Part shown: positions 47,067-63,033 of the stretch, one piece after another
Position numbering within the stretch: position 1 is the stretch's first letter
How the letters are laid out: every line of letters begins with the position of its first letter
Origin: Thamnaconus septentrionalis
Lineage: Eukaryota; Chordata; Actinopteri; Tetraodontiformes; Monacanthidae
Direction: 5' to 3'
Assembly: GCA_009823395.1 (NCBI GenBank)
Contig: CM020512.1
Location: forward strand, 8,134,905-8,198,904
DNA: 64,000 nucleotides
The notes under the pieces: model-generated
Told to the model about the DNA's origin: nothing
The model's database searches: none
The model's input: the letters and a program-made list of their open reading frames with translations, nothing else
Program-made: the position numbers and the translations under genes

Positions 47067-49854
47067 AGGTGTGAATTTATCTTTTGCAATTTATTCTGTG
47101 ATCACTAAGGGATGCGCGTCGATGCTGAATGCAACGCACGTGTTGCGCAAGACGCACATGTCTGAATGCAAACGTCAATGCGCTTGGCCCCGACCTCCCT
47201 GACTGAAGAGCCCGGGTGAAAGAAAAACCTTTTCAAAGCTGTTGGAAGATAAAATAACGAGGCAGCGGTTACGTTTATCTCCTGGCCTGGCGGTCCGGCA
47301 CGATTCCCATGTGCATCTGACTTACTGTAAATGGCCTCAGGCGAATCATTTAGCAACAATGGATCCCCAGACGACTTCTGCATAACATCCTTTTCTTCTT
47401 CTTCTTCTCCTCCTCTTCCCGCACCTCTGCGGACATCTTTCACAGCTTTGTGTTTTCCTTTTCTTTTTTTTCATGGCACTCTGACTATTTATAGCTGACA
47501 AATTTAGCAGCCGCTTTGAGAGTGGTAAAGTCAGAGGATGGGGCTTTATTTCATTTATTTTTCCTTAGCCACAACCCAAACAGAAGTGAAAGCAGAGTCG
47601 ACCTAAATTTTGTTTCGCGACGACAACTTCAGATTTTACGTAACGCCTCCCCTCCCTCCCCCTCTGCGTAAACAAGCAGCCGTGCCGCCCTGAATGGAGG
47701 ATTTTCTTTTTCTCTTGTGCATCAAATCTGGTGCCACCAAGTCGGCAAATGTTTATTTGAAAGCTCCATTTTTATAGCCGGAATGTAAAATGTCGTCTTT
47801 GGCGGGTGGCTGTAAACAGAGGGCTAAATATGTTTGTTTTCTGGCGACGTGCAGAGGTTTCAGAGGGTCACGTGAGGCTTTTTTTTTTTTATCATCGGAG
47901 CACAGAATGAAATTATCAGCTTCTAAAGTGGGTGTAATGCGGGATGTCAATGAATGCTTGAACACCAGATTTACTCTCCTCCTCACCCATTAGCGCCTCG
48001 TGACATCATCTTCCTCTCGGCGTGTCTTGCAGCGCGGCGCTGCTTCCATAATTCCCGTTCTGGTGAGATAACAGTGAAGCGTATCGCAGCTCTGACACCC
48101 ATTCCCTCCTTTCACTAAATTAATTCCCTCGGTGTTTGATGCCAGATACCGACCCCTCACCCACTCACCGACCCCCCCCCTTCCCATAATCCCATGGAAC
48201 AGCGCTCGCATCCCGAAGGTCTCCGCCCTTTTGACTGGAGAGCAGATACTCAGCGGGCGACGTCTCGCAGCGGTAACTCGGCCTCGAGGAGCTATTCTTA
48301 TCGCCCAGGATTGATCCTCCTGTACGAGGTTTGCGGAGGAGCAGGCCTGGGATTGAATATCAGCTCCGAGACCAACTTCCTGATAAGGACCGCATGTAAA
48401 CGGGGAAAGGCAATACGCTGGCTGCACCTTTCCAGTGGAGTAGCGGCGGCGGCGGTGGTGGTGGAGGTGACCTTCGTCTGAGATGACCTGTCGTTCTTCA
48501 GGGCTGAAGTGGGCGTTAACCGCCGGTCCTGGGGCGGTTAGAGCCTCTGATTGGATCCGAGCAGAGCGTGTTTTGAAACCGCACTCATGCCGGTCACTGT
48601 TTGACTCTGCAAAACCCCATGGAGTGTATTTAAGAAGGCGGCTGATGACAGCAGCCAAACAACCCCCAACGCCCCCTTGCAAGTGACCTCCATCCATCTG
48701 CAGACACACACACACATTAGCGTAATCAATACATTACCACGGGATGGTTTGTTTTTCAACAGGGAGACGTGTATAGCTCCTGTGCATTAGCCGCGGCGGC
48801 GAGGCAGAGCCTTTATGTCCCGGTTAAAGACTTTATTTTCCTATTAAACATAAAGAGCCGTTTGGTCCACCTGCGCCCCAGCCGGCCAGCCGCCAGCCGC
48901 CGGCGTGAACAAACAAGCTCCATGTGGCCTCCGCCGCTGCTGCAGTGACGGGATGGAGACTTTTACAACCCTTCCCAGGAGCAGCGGCGCAGGTCTGAGG
49001 AGGACGAAGCAAACAGCAACACCGGCAGCCCCCTCATCACCGTTCAAGACGTGGTAAACAACAGTAAAAGAAAATCGACATGAAACATCTACATGGAAAT
49101 GTACAGTCTCACGGATGCACGGTTTGCCGTTTCACAGGGGGAAACAATCAGTCGTCAAGCAGAAAAGAAAAAAAAAAGCACAAAACAGTAGCATCTGCGT
49201 CACTCTCATCTGTGAGTGTGCGAGTCGGAGCGCAGCGGGGACGTCGGCTCTTCCAACTGATGAGCCAACTGGCAGCAGACAGAGAGAGAGAGAAGGAGAA
49301 AAAAAAAAACAAACTTGCGGGAACCATCAGGGGATCCTGGCCTATCGGCATGCGGCAGCGTCTGCCTTCATGCTAAATGCGCTGTAACAGAGGGAGAGCA
49401 AGAGAGCAACTATCCATCCGCCTTTCACCAAGCAGCTCCATCGCTGAGACAAAAACCTTTCTGGAATATCTCAGAAAAAAAAAACAAACAACTAACTTCC
49501 CCGACCATCAATTATTCAGCAAGCAGCTCACAAAATTAGATCAGCGTCAATACTCCATCTTCCTCGCTCATCACGTCTCTGCCTCGGGAAATGAGTGAAA
49601 ACGGCCTCGGGCGAGGTTGTGAAATGAGAGCTCCTGTGTGAGCCTGGGGTGGTTTGAAGGATTTTTATCACGGAAGGTGTTTTTATAGATCGCAGTAGGG
49701 CCTTCATGCGTTATTTGGCGAGCTTGTTCCCTCTTTGTTTACATCAGAGCTTTTGTAACGCAAATCTTGATGCTGCACTTTTTTCCTGACCGAGTCTCCC
49801 CGCCGGAGCTCCGCTTCTTCCCCCCTCAGCCTGGTTCACCGTTCTGGCCGCATA

Positions 49855-49868
49855 CTGCCATCTGCTGG
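49855..49868 (-). promoter_or_regulatory. CTCF-like motif, reverse orientation
   Basis: On the minus strand this reads CCAGCAGATGGCAG, matching all 14 positions of CCASYAGRKGGCRS. It points toward the forward motif at 8145-8158, enclosing the gene-free interval and adora1. Confidence 0.5.
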
Positions 49869-52239
49869 TAAATAACGATTTCTGGGCCATCATTTTGGAT
49901 TCCCGCTCTGTTTGCCTGCCCCAGCGTCAGGTTTGGCCGCTTCATTGAGGTCCGGATAGCCACTTGAATAACTTTCATCCAGAAACATCAAATAGGGGCT
50001 CAACAGTCGGACTTAGCTAATTATCATCACCACCAAAACACCAGTTCTAAAATGTGGATGTTGGATGAAAAACCCCAAAAATCAGATGCATGCATTTGCT
50101 CAGTAGATTTAAAAAAAAAAAACTGTCATCCATACACCATTGTTTTGCTTGATGCATTTCAAAATAAGAAAGTGCTTCGAAATAGGCTGTAGGGGACAAT
50201 TTGTAGTTGATCAACTGTGTCGGTGTGTGTCTATCAGGTATTAAGTTGAGAGCTTTGAAATCAAGTGCAACTGCTGACAAACGTGAAACCATGTCCATCT
50301 CTTAAATTTCATTAAATAAATACATTCAATAAATTAATAAATTCAGACACGGAAATGTTGGGAGTCACAGGAATGGATGGAAAAAAGCTGCTCTGTCCCT
50401 TTTCCTGGTTTTTCCCACGTTCTTCCTCCTCCTCCATCTTAAAAACCCCGCAGGCCTGGTCGACGGGAGAGAAAGAGTGACCGGGGGATTTTTCAGCATT
50501 TAAATAAAACAAACCAGCAGCAAAGTGGCCACTTCGCTGCTGCAGGTGCAGCCACATCAGGACGTTTTTGCTGCATGTGTTCCCGGAATGTGACGCGGCC
50601 GTCATTTCGGCGTCCGCATTTGTCCGTTTTCCAGCGGCGGAGCATTGCGTTTCCACTCGGCCGCATGGGTTCAAGTCTCGGCGGCAACCCCCCCCCACCC
50701 CCCAGACATGCGGTTAGCGAGAGGCAGCAAACACACATCAAAAGGAGGAATAAGTGCCAGCCTCAACAAGTCTGCCGAGGCAGCTGGAGTGCTGAGCCTG
50801 AGTCACAGTCGGCCTGCTGTCAGCTGCTTATCCTTTATCAGGAGCGGGAAATTCCCTCCCTTTTCCCCCATTTTTCTTAAAAACTGGGCCTGCCTGACCT
50901 TTTTTCATATTTTTACTCCTTTTTCTGACGATGGCTCTCACGCCGCCACTTTCTTGACAAAGCACTCTGAGTTTTTTGTTTTCGCTCCAGTTGACAGGGT
51001 GTTTTTTTTTGTTTTGGTGTTTTTTTGAAAAACACCCTTCCCTGAAGTGTCGCGGCCAAGTTGCTCCACACTGGGTTTCGACGAGCAACAATAATAATCT
51101 TTGGCGCAATCAGGAGCGCGCCAGCGGCGTCCCTCCCTGCGGCGGCGCTGTTTACGCCAGAGGAAGTGAGGCCCGTTAAGGCCGTGGTGACGGCGGCGGG
51201 AGCGGCCATCCCGGCGGCGGCGGCGAGCTGATTAGCCGTTTAACAGCGAGCGGTTCTTCATAAAGTCAACACGGCTCCGCCGCCCTGCATTCTGCAGCCC
51301 TCACACACCGCACTTGTGGTCTGCCCTCACGCGCGCCGCTCCCGTCCCAACACGCCCTCGTCCCCGCGGCGCTATTATATAATTACGTGACACACATGAG
51401 AGACCCGCAGCATTCCGAACGTACGTCACCGGCGTGGGTGTACACCAGAGGGGTCGTAGTGGATCGATCACACCTATCATCATTTCCCTCCTCGTGGCCT
51501 CCACATCCATCATCCTCTGACCAAAAGTCAGGAGCAGCAGCAGCAGCAGCAGTTGTTAACCCCCTTCATCCGCCTCTGCAACCTGCACGCGCAGAGATGC
51601 AAACACTGTGTATGAGTGGAGTCATAAGCCCATCTGGAGTTTGGCAACGTTACGATCGCGCATCAGACAACGCGCAGAGCGAATGCACAGCGCCTGTCAC
51701 CAATCCAGCTCCACTCCCTGTCACTTCCTGTTACACTGCGCTGCTGCAGTGTCCCAATCCTGTGAAACACCTTAGTGGACACACAGGAAGTGCCTGTGGA
51801 CTCATTTCTGCTCGGACATTACCACAGAAATCTGACAGACCCGGCCGGCTGATGGGAAAAAGCAAAGCGGTCACACCACATTTTGTACAAACTTCCTTTT
51901 GGTTTCATTGCTGCTTTCATCCGGTTGATCTGTCAGCTGCCCTGAGAGACCGCCTGGCTGCCGCCAGTCTTTCTGCATCTCAGCGTAACACTGATGTAAT
52001 ATTCCAAAACCAAAAGCTCAAAAGATTAAATCAAGATTTGCACGATCGATTCGGTCGTTGCCTCCACTTTCATCAGCATTGCTGTTCGCTCGTTCCTCAT
52101 TCCGACAGGTGAATCTGTTGTATCAACTCGATTGGGCAGTGTCGGGATGGGGGAGGGGGACTGAAACGGGGTTAAAACACACACAAATTGACAAGTATGT
52201 CTTTTAATTCACTGGCATTCGACCACGTAGAGGCCCAGA

Positions 52240-52355
52240 ACTGTGCCAAGTTCACTTCACAGTTTCATGTGTCACTATCCTGTGAGTGGTGACAAAACAG
52301 TCCGGGAAACTAGCCCTCTGTGATGTCGCAAAGGGCGCTGATAACTCTAAACAGC
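52240..52355 (-). repeat. Dispersed repeat, copy 3 (inverted)
   Basis: The reverse complement contains ATCAGCGCCCTTTGCGACAT, matching the copy near 13886 at nearly every base. Boundaries approximate. Confidence 0.4.
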
Positions 52356-53589
52356 TTAGTTTGACTGTTAACACATGCCGATGTGAACAACATGATGCAT
52401 TGTTTCATTCCTTCATTCACGCAAGTTTGTCTTGACTCTGGTCCGCTGTCAGGTTTTCATGGCGTCTGACTGGAGAAAGAGGCGCGGTGCTTCATGTTTA
52501 CATCACTTCTGTAAAAACAAAATTAGAAGTAGCAGTGAACTTTAACGCATTAGACACTAGTACACGGCTCCCAGTCCAACAAATCTGTTTTGGACTTTTG
52601 GGCGACTTTGTCTGCGGTTTGTTGTGAAAACGCACAGGGGCATCCCACATTGCCGCGGTCACAACAAAGCCGCGATCACATGACACTTCTGGCGCCCATC
52701 CGAGTGCATTTGTTTTGTACGCAAAGCCAAAAGCGAGCCGTCTTGCAGTATTTCCACGGGAGGCTGTAAACAGAGGGCTAAGGATGCTGTTTCTTGGAGC
52801 TATAATACCGACTGTTTGTTTTGTTTGTGCGTGTTCAGAGGCTCCTCCGCTAGAATCCAGGGTGGGAAACTCAACAACGTGTAGAAACATCAACACTGAT
52901 GATGCCCTCAAACTGAAACTGATGGCCTGGGCTGTTTGACAACTCGCTGGGAGCAGCTCGGCGCTGCTTCGGGGCAGACATGAGTCAAAGCTGAGGCCTC
53001 TTGTTCTCTAATTCAGATGACTGTACTGAGCCCTGTGCCAGCTGCGCCGAGCTGATTCACTCAACTATTCCTGCCAATCTTATCGGCCTGACTCGTGAGT
53101 CACGGCAGCTGTTTCGTATGTGCAAACCCCCCGTCTCCACCCCGGCAAGTCGTTCTTGTGACATTGGGATGTGTTTATGTTTTGTCATCCCACCTTCTGT
53201 TTGTTGTGCAGCCTCAAAGCCTCCTTCCTTCACTCATGTGTTCACTCCTCCTCCTCCTCTGCCAATCATTGTGTACATTCTCTTGAGAAATGAACATTAC
53301 ACATAAAAAAAAAAAACATCGGACGCAACGTTAATCCCCATCTCAGTTTGGCTGTTATGATGATTATCAAGTCAGATCCGGTTAAAAAAGGTCAAGGAGT
53401 GATGCGGAGGGGAAACTTCTTGGAAAGCCAAGAAAAAAAGAGAAAAAAAGAGCTGTTTAGTTGCTTCTGAAAACAAAGCTGTTCCCAGAATAGCAGCACG
53501 GCTGCAGCAGACTCAGCAGGGCCGGGTAAAGTACCTGGCCATGGGGCAACTGTCTCCACACATCAAACACAGTGACACTCGGAGGGCCC

Positions 53590-53611
53590 GTGTGTGTGTG
53601 TGTGTGTGTGT
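53590..53611. repeat. Short (GT)n microsatellite
   Basis: About eleven GT units, seen directly. Confidence 0.9.
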
Positions 53612-54903
53612 TGCAAAGTCTACGCGTCCTGCCGCAAAAGTCAACAAAAAGCAGCCATCATAAAACACGAGCGCAGCAGAAAGAGGGAGGCCGGGCCAAT
53701 AAACCACATCAACTGTGGCGGACTGGAAGCGCTCGGCAGACTCGCGAGCGGCCCGCTAGGAACATACTATAAGACGTAAACAGTTTGCTTTAACAAGGCT
53801 GTTGGATGGTTGCGGGGAAGGGAGGAAAATAGGAGGAAGGTCGCAATTAAGCAGAAAGTCGTGAGACTCGCCGTCGAGCCGAAGTGCAACCTCGGACGGC
53901 TGCAGGAAAATCCAAAAAATATATCATGTACATCTAAAAAATGTTAGTGTATATAATTTTACCAAGTTACAGGCTGTAGGTGAAGCTCTGCAGACAGTTT
54001 TTCACATACCGAAATCAAATCCCAACACAGAGGCCGTGAAACGAGCAGCGAGGGATAAAGACCTGATAAAATTATGACTCTGTGTTTTTTGGCAACCTCT
54101 GAAAAAAAAAAAACAGCAGACGTTTTTTTTCTTTCTTTGTTTCTTTCTGTTATATTTTGGGTTCTGACGCTACTCGGTTAACCCAATCAAGACGATCCCG
54201 TCAGCATGAATTGCGAGGGTCTCGCTGCGCTACTGTAATTTTTTTTCCATCGTTTTTTTTTTCTTTCTTTTTTTCTATGCGTGACGCATTTTTTGGGCAG
54301 CGCAGCGCTGATGTTACTGTGCTGCCGCGCCAACAGGAAGCGCCGTGATTTCGGGGGCCAATTTTGGGAAGCACGCCGCAGAAAATGTGATTATTTTCTC
54401 CTCTTATTTTGAGGTTCAGTGCCAGACGTCTTTGTTGGAGCAAAGTGGCAATGGCAAATGAAATGTGGCGTTTGTTAAAATGCTCGGAGCCGTGTTCATT
54501 AGGCCAGCGACGCCGTGTCAAATCAGAGGCAGATGTGTTCAAAAGAAAGCCTGGAGATCCTTGGCGGAGCCACGTTTAACCAGAAATAACCTTCCGACTG
54601 CATCTGAATGAGCAAGAAAAACAAGAAAAAGGCTGTTTTTGTCTGAATGTAATTTTAACCCACTAGACTAAAACAAGCCAAAAAAAGTAGCACAGCATGT
54701 TTTATTGACACCAGCAGGAAACAAATGAAAACCATTTAAAACGTATTTGCAATAAAAAAAAAAAAACAACAACTCCACAATTTGTTGGGTTAATGCGTAA
54801 TTAAATAGCAAAAGAGGAAAAACAGGCTAAAATAAAACTGGACTTGTACAGCTTCATTCTCTTGATGTTAAGATTCTGGCAGAGAAATTCACAGCAGGTT
54901 GAT

Positions 54904-55266
54904 GTTCACTCACTGGCCACTTTATTAGGTATGGTTTGCTAGCGTAGAGTACCTAGAATAGCGCCCAGTGGTGAGTGTAAATACAAACACACCGCTCCAA
55001 AGTCTGACGTGTTGTGTTTTCATTCTGCAGCCTTCAGCTGGAGCCAGTGGTCCATTCTGACCTCTGACCTCTGACATCAACAGGGTATTTTCTCTTTTTG
55101 GGACCATTCTCGTGATACCCCAGAGACGATTGTGCGTGAAAATCACAACAGCCACTTGAATCTCCCCGTTTTCCCCCAATTCTGATGCTCTTCAGCGTTT
55201 CATCTTCATGTCTAAAAGCACTGAGTTGCTGCCATGTGATTGACCGACTGGATATCTGCGTTAACA
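54904..55266. mobile_element. Diverged teleost CACTTTATTAGG-type repeat
   Basis: Starts CACTCACTGGCCACTTTATT, then carries blocks typical of a very common teleost repeat: TATTTTCTCTTTTTGGGACC, GTTGCTGCCATGTGATTG and ATCTGCGTTAAC. The matching right terminus (ACCTAATAAAGTGG) is absent, so the copy is truncated. Transposon class is not assigned. Confidence 0.6.
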
Positions 55267-56278
55267 CAAAATTTAATATTGCACTTTTTTTTTGCTAGAT
55301 TTACAAATGACAAAGAAAGAGCATCATCATGGTGACACTGTCTTGGGAGGTGACAAATGTCTTGGTGAGTAGCCGTTTGTTTGCCATTCAGACAAAAGTT
55401 AAACAACTGGGCTGTTGGTGACGTGCGGGGTGTTAGACTGAGTCAAATATCAACCGCAGAGAGAAACCACAGACATATATATGAGGAAGGACACTGTCTT
55501 TCATCAAAGACATCACACTTCCCGCTCATTAAGACATTTATAGGTGCGCGGCTTTTGCCATATAAGGCAAGTCAAAACTTGTGAAAGGAAATATTTCAAT
55601 CCCTCCAAACAAGAAAAAAGTTTGTCTGATTTGATAGACCATTGCTGGGCTTGAAGACAGTTGTTTGTTTTTGCTGCATACGAAAGAGGTTTAGATGTCA
55701 GCATTTTTCTTTTTTAAAAAAAAAGGCCCCATCTGCAGCTTCGGCTGTTCATGTGGTAGTGCAGTGAGTCAGAGTAGTTGGCTGAAACACTTCCTGCGAC
55801 GCATCCATCCTTGATATTCATACGACCCAAAATATCGACAGATTCAAAGCTTGTGTCTGCATACACACCAGTTAACACATCAGGCCTCCAAGAGATCATC
55901 GACCTTAGACAGAGATTGGCTGAGGCGCTTTTCAGTATAACAGAAAACAAACATATTGAAATATTTACTTTTTTTTGTCAAAGTGTAAACTTGATAGTAA
56001 CGGATTAGTGCTCGGGAGAAGGAGAAGTGCGGGCGTGAGAAAACAGCGACATGTCTACTGGAACACTCGTTGTACAATCAGCGTGAACAAGCTGAAAATG
56101 AAATTGGCTCATGTTGAATTTTTCCAGTCATAAAGTTGCGCAGTGATGATGATGAAGTCAGTGCTGTAATAGTGCCCAGAATCACCTGTGCATGCACAAA
56201 ATTTAATGGTAGAACACTTAAAGTGATCACCATCAAAGTGCGGAAGATATGCTTAGAAATAAACAAAATTTAATGATG

Positions 56279-56384
56279 AACTGGCGACTTGTCCAGGGTG
56301 TCATGCCTTCGCCCAGACAGCTGGGAAGGCTCCAGAGACCCCCGTGGAATAGAATAAGCGGGTATAGAAGATGAATGAATGAAA
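56279..56384 (+). mobile_element. L2/CR1-type LINE 3' tail fragment
   Basis: Contains CTGGCGACTTGTCCAGGGTG, then CAGCTGGGAAGGCTCCAGAG and AATAAGCGGGTATAGAAGAT, the signature 3' end of teleost L2-like LINEs, about 0.85 kb upstream of the mmp9 promoter. Confidence 0.75.
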
Positions 56385-57117
56385 ATGTTTTCATTGAGAA
56401 ATATTTAGAATTTTCATTTACAAAATGGGTGAGACCACTTGAAAGGGGGTCACATTGTGCTACTGAGTTTGAAATTCAATGTTTTATGACATGCTCTTTT
56501 ATTGTAAATGCAACCAAATTTGACGCACACCTTTATTAAAAGTTTGCAATTGATGCTAAATGTAAATAAATTACTAGAAATGCAAACAGCTATATTATCT
56601 TTTTTCAGTTCTTTTAATTTTTAAAGTCAGTATGTTTTCATCCAAGTATTTTGTTGATTTGACCTAGTTTAGGATTTTTTTTTCTTCAGGATCCAAATCC
56701 ATGTGCAGAGGCAACACATTTCTATTTATGTGAAAAGTGGAAGCCATTCTTTTTTTATCATTATTATTATTTTGAAAAAACAGAAGTGTGGTGCCAGGTC
56801 CCATGATGGCTGTGTTGTTTGTAGCAAGTGTCAAAAACCGCTTTTCATGTGAAATAAAAGGGCGGTGACAGTGTCACAATCACGACGTTCAGGCTGTTTC
56901 ATGAAGGATTTCAGGAGAGGAGAACTTTTACAAAAAGATTTTTTTTTCCAATTCTCTGATCAATTGTTCGATTTCCACTTTTTATTAGCCACTCCATGCC
57001 TATTTATAAATACATCATTGCATTCATAATGTTTTGCTGTCGTAATATATTTTTTTCCCAAAAAAAATAATTAGTAAACCACTCGTTAGCTCTTAGGAAA
57101 CTCAATGTGGCTATTTC

Positions 57118-57127
57118 GGAAATTCCC
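57118..57127 (-). promoter_or_regulatory. kappaB site upstream of mmp9
   Basis: The minus strand reads GGGAATTTCC, a full match to GGGRNWYYCC, about 100 bases upstream of the TATA box. Mammalian MMP9 is NF-kappaB-inducible through an upstream kappaB site, so the position is plausible. Confidence 0.6.
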
Positions 57128-57207
57128 CCTATGTGCATTCATCCAAAACAGTCCGTCAAGAAAAAAAAAATGGTTTGAGGTTTGTGGGAGGTGCCCACGA
57201 GGCTGGG

Positions 57208-57214
57208 TGACTAA
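57208..57214 (+). promoter_or_regulatory. AP-1-like site upstream of mmp9
   Basis: TGACTAA differs by one base from the AP-1 consensus TGASTCA and lies 13 bases before the TATA box. A proximal AP-1 site is a known feature of mammalian MMP9. Confidence 0.45.
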
Positions 57215-57226
57215 CCCTTTGCAACA

Positions 57227-57233
57227 TATAAAA
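57227..57233 (+). promoter_or_regulatory. mmp9 TATA box
   Basis: TATAAAA in front of a short leader; transcription would start near 57255-57260, giving a 5' UTR of about 125 bases before the ATG at 57384. Confidence 0.7.
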
Positions 57234-57383
57234 ACAGGAGCATGAGCACGACAGGGCAGAGACAACAACGGCAGCCAAGCTGAGCAGGAACCAGAAGAAG
57301 AAACACTGAAGAAGGAACTCTTTTTAACTCCAGAGGTTTTTTTTTTAATTGTTTGTCAGTAGAAATCTGCAGAAGAACTCATC

Positions 57384-60825
<3,442 letters not shown>

Positions 60826-61385
60826 AGGAGCTGCCACACCGGGCCAAGCTGACAATTATCTGTAGAATTGTTGCTTGTGACAATATGTTCTATTCAGATG
60901 CCAAGAAGAATGTCTTGTTAAAGCACATTTTATAATGTGTGTTTGCTTTATTTGGGATGTGAATAATTAGCCATACACAACGTTGGCTGATTCTGTTACA
61001 AATAATATTGGCCAAAAATAAGTTAAAGGCTTGAAGGAAAGCAGGGTTTTTGCACTCAGTAGCAGTGCCCTGCCCAAAGTCATATAGTCTGAGACATTAA
61101 ATAATCAATATATATGTGGTCAAGATACCACATATCAGTTGTCTGACTGGTTCAGACTCTTGACAGTATTTAATTATTTTTGCTATTTGTAGCAATATCT
61201 ATTGTTTATTTGTGTCCTAAAACATATTTGTTTGTACCATTCTGTGTTTGTGAAAATGGCTCTTAAGCCCATTGCTTGCACTGGAATACAATGCATGTCT
61301 CTTTTACTGGAACTATTTATGGGACAGATGCATTTTGTATTAAGTTTTGCCTTTTAATGCAATAAACATTCCTGGAGAACAACAT
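60826..61385 (+). promoter_or_regulatory. mmp9 3' UTR with AU-rich elements
   Basis: From the stop codon to just past the polyadenylation signal. It contains ATTTA pentamers (61168-61172 and 61315-61319) and other U-rich stretches, suggesting AU-rich-element control of mRNA stability, as is known for mammalian MMP9 mRNA. Confidence 0.55.
61361..61366 (+). terminator. mmp9 polyadenylation signal
   Basis: Canonical AATAAA about 535 bases after the stop codon, preceded by an AT-rich 3' UTR. Confidence 0.8.
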
Positions 61386-61739
61386 ACAATTTCTGTCTCA
61401 ATGGTTCATGATTTGCTGACAACACAACACTCCTGGGTCAGCCTTAATGCCGAGTCAAGGAAAGAAACACTCTGAAATGTTTCGGGATGGGTTGAATGAA
61501 GAGGTTGAGGGTTCGACCCCTATTAGTCCGTGTCCGGCAGCCCAAATGTATAGAAAAACGCACCAGAAATGGTCCAAGGAGGAAAATATTAATTTTATAC
61601 ATTAAGGAAAATTACAAACAGTTAAATTTAATTATATTGGATACTATATGTCGTTTTCGTGTAAGTGCGTAGTATTTTACATTTAAAATAATTAAAGAGA
61701 ATCTATAATGCATCCGAAAACGGGCGCCGGTTAACATGT

Positions 61740-62720
61740 ATTACTCCGCATTCTGTTGCGTAATGCGCCTTCCTCCAAAAACAATAGTCCACCACATAAT
61801 AATACACATCAAATATTCTTACTCAGAAATGACCACAAAAAGCAATCGACAAAAGACACAAAAACACATAAGAACGTACAGTCGAAAAACGGTGGTTGAA
61901 CGATGAGCTAGGTGACAAAGAAAATAATAAACAAGATCCGGTCGCGAGGACAGGAAGCAAGGAGAGTCTCATGGCGCCCGACTAGAATGAAGCTACAATT
62001 ATCGCTTCGTAATTCCTGTTCCATTTAACGCGCGTACACCGAAGGATTCGACTGTACGCGAAATAACACGGTAAGAAAAATGCAGGGCGATTCCGATGGC
62101 CGGGTAGAGGGGTGTTTTCATTTTCTTCAGGGAGAGCATTTGGGCGGTCTGCCGCGGCTCAGGCCCTCGAGGTCCCCAGTAGAGCTCTCAGAATGCCTGA
62201 GTGTAAAAGCGGCTTGAGCGGTGCAAAATGGCGACGCGATGCAGGCAGGGTTAAGGGCAGCTAGGCCCGTCTTGAAACGGCTATCGCACGCCGTGTGTAG
62301 GACGTTGACGCGTTTGATGTGTCGCCCTGGGCTGAAGCAGTTCCGTGTTCGCCATTCAGCATTGTGTTCGATCACTCAAATTTTGAATTTATGTTACGAG
62401 AGTTGTTTATCCGCTGCGTGTCTGCCATGTTTGCGGGGCTGTGACACCGAACGTGAGTTTGTGAGCTAAGCTAACGTTTACTGTCTGGAGATACTTGAGC
62501 TGCTCTACTTCGATCAAGCATTTCGCCAAGGCAGAAGGAGTCCCGTGAATTCGGCACACTATCCTCGGTCTTACAGCGACTATCCCCCCGCATTAAAGGC
62601 AATATAAGGGGTGATCCGTCAACTGATGCTCTCTCAGTGGCTCCTTTCGGGAGAATGGCCAAACAACGACACTGTGTTGACCAAGGTGCCGTGCCGAGAG
62701 AGAATAGTGTATCTGTATAA
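61740..62720 (+). promoter_or_regulatory. CpG-rich segment, candidate promoter and first exon
   Basis: CpG density rises sharply after mmp9. The segment carries ATGGCG at 61971-61976 and AAAATGGCG (YY1-like, typical of housekeeping promoters) at 62225-62233. A strong donor-like ACACG|GTAAGA sits at 62070/62071, so a non-coding first exon of a downstream gene is possible. No coding frame of a known family is visible on either strand. A fish repeat tail (GGGATCAATAAAGTA) follows near 62813-62827. Confidence 0.35.
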
Positions 62721-63033
62721 AAACAAAATGGGTTTAACTCCATAATAAAACGGCTTGTTTTGTTCAATTTTCTGTACTGTCTGTATTATCTGTGTCTGTA
62801 GTTTGCCAGTTTGGGATCAATAAAGTACATCTATACAATCAGTGCAACACAGCTGTCAGGAGAACTCCACTAAAAATGACCCCGAGTGACACCAAGTACA
62901 AAGACAAACCTGTACACACACTCTTGATAATGCTTGCGGATTTGAACCTGTGAAGATTAACGTATTTTCTATAGTTTTTATTATTTTACACTTGTCTCAG
63001 AATTTAGCTTGTTTTTGTTTAAAAAATAAATAA

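Larger units (their letters stand above)
45352..57100. other. Gene-free interval between adora1 and mmp9
   Basis: The first part must include the adora1 3' UTR, whose end I could not fix. No other coding exon is recognised. It contains CTG, GT and CA microsatellites, a reverse CTCF-like motif, a strongly CpG-rich patch at about 51110-51380, one copy of the GTGACATCACAAAG repeat, a diverged CACTTTATTAGG repeat and an L2 tail close to mmp9. Confidence 0.4.

Noticed and set aside
61510..61520. GGTTCGACCCC, a perfect tRNA B-box-like sequence
   Set aside because: No A-box, acceptor stem or anticodon arm can be drawn around it, so a tRNA gene is not supported.
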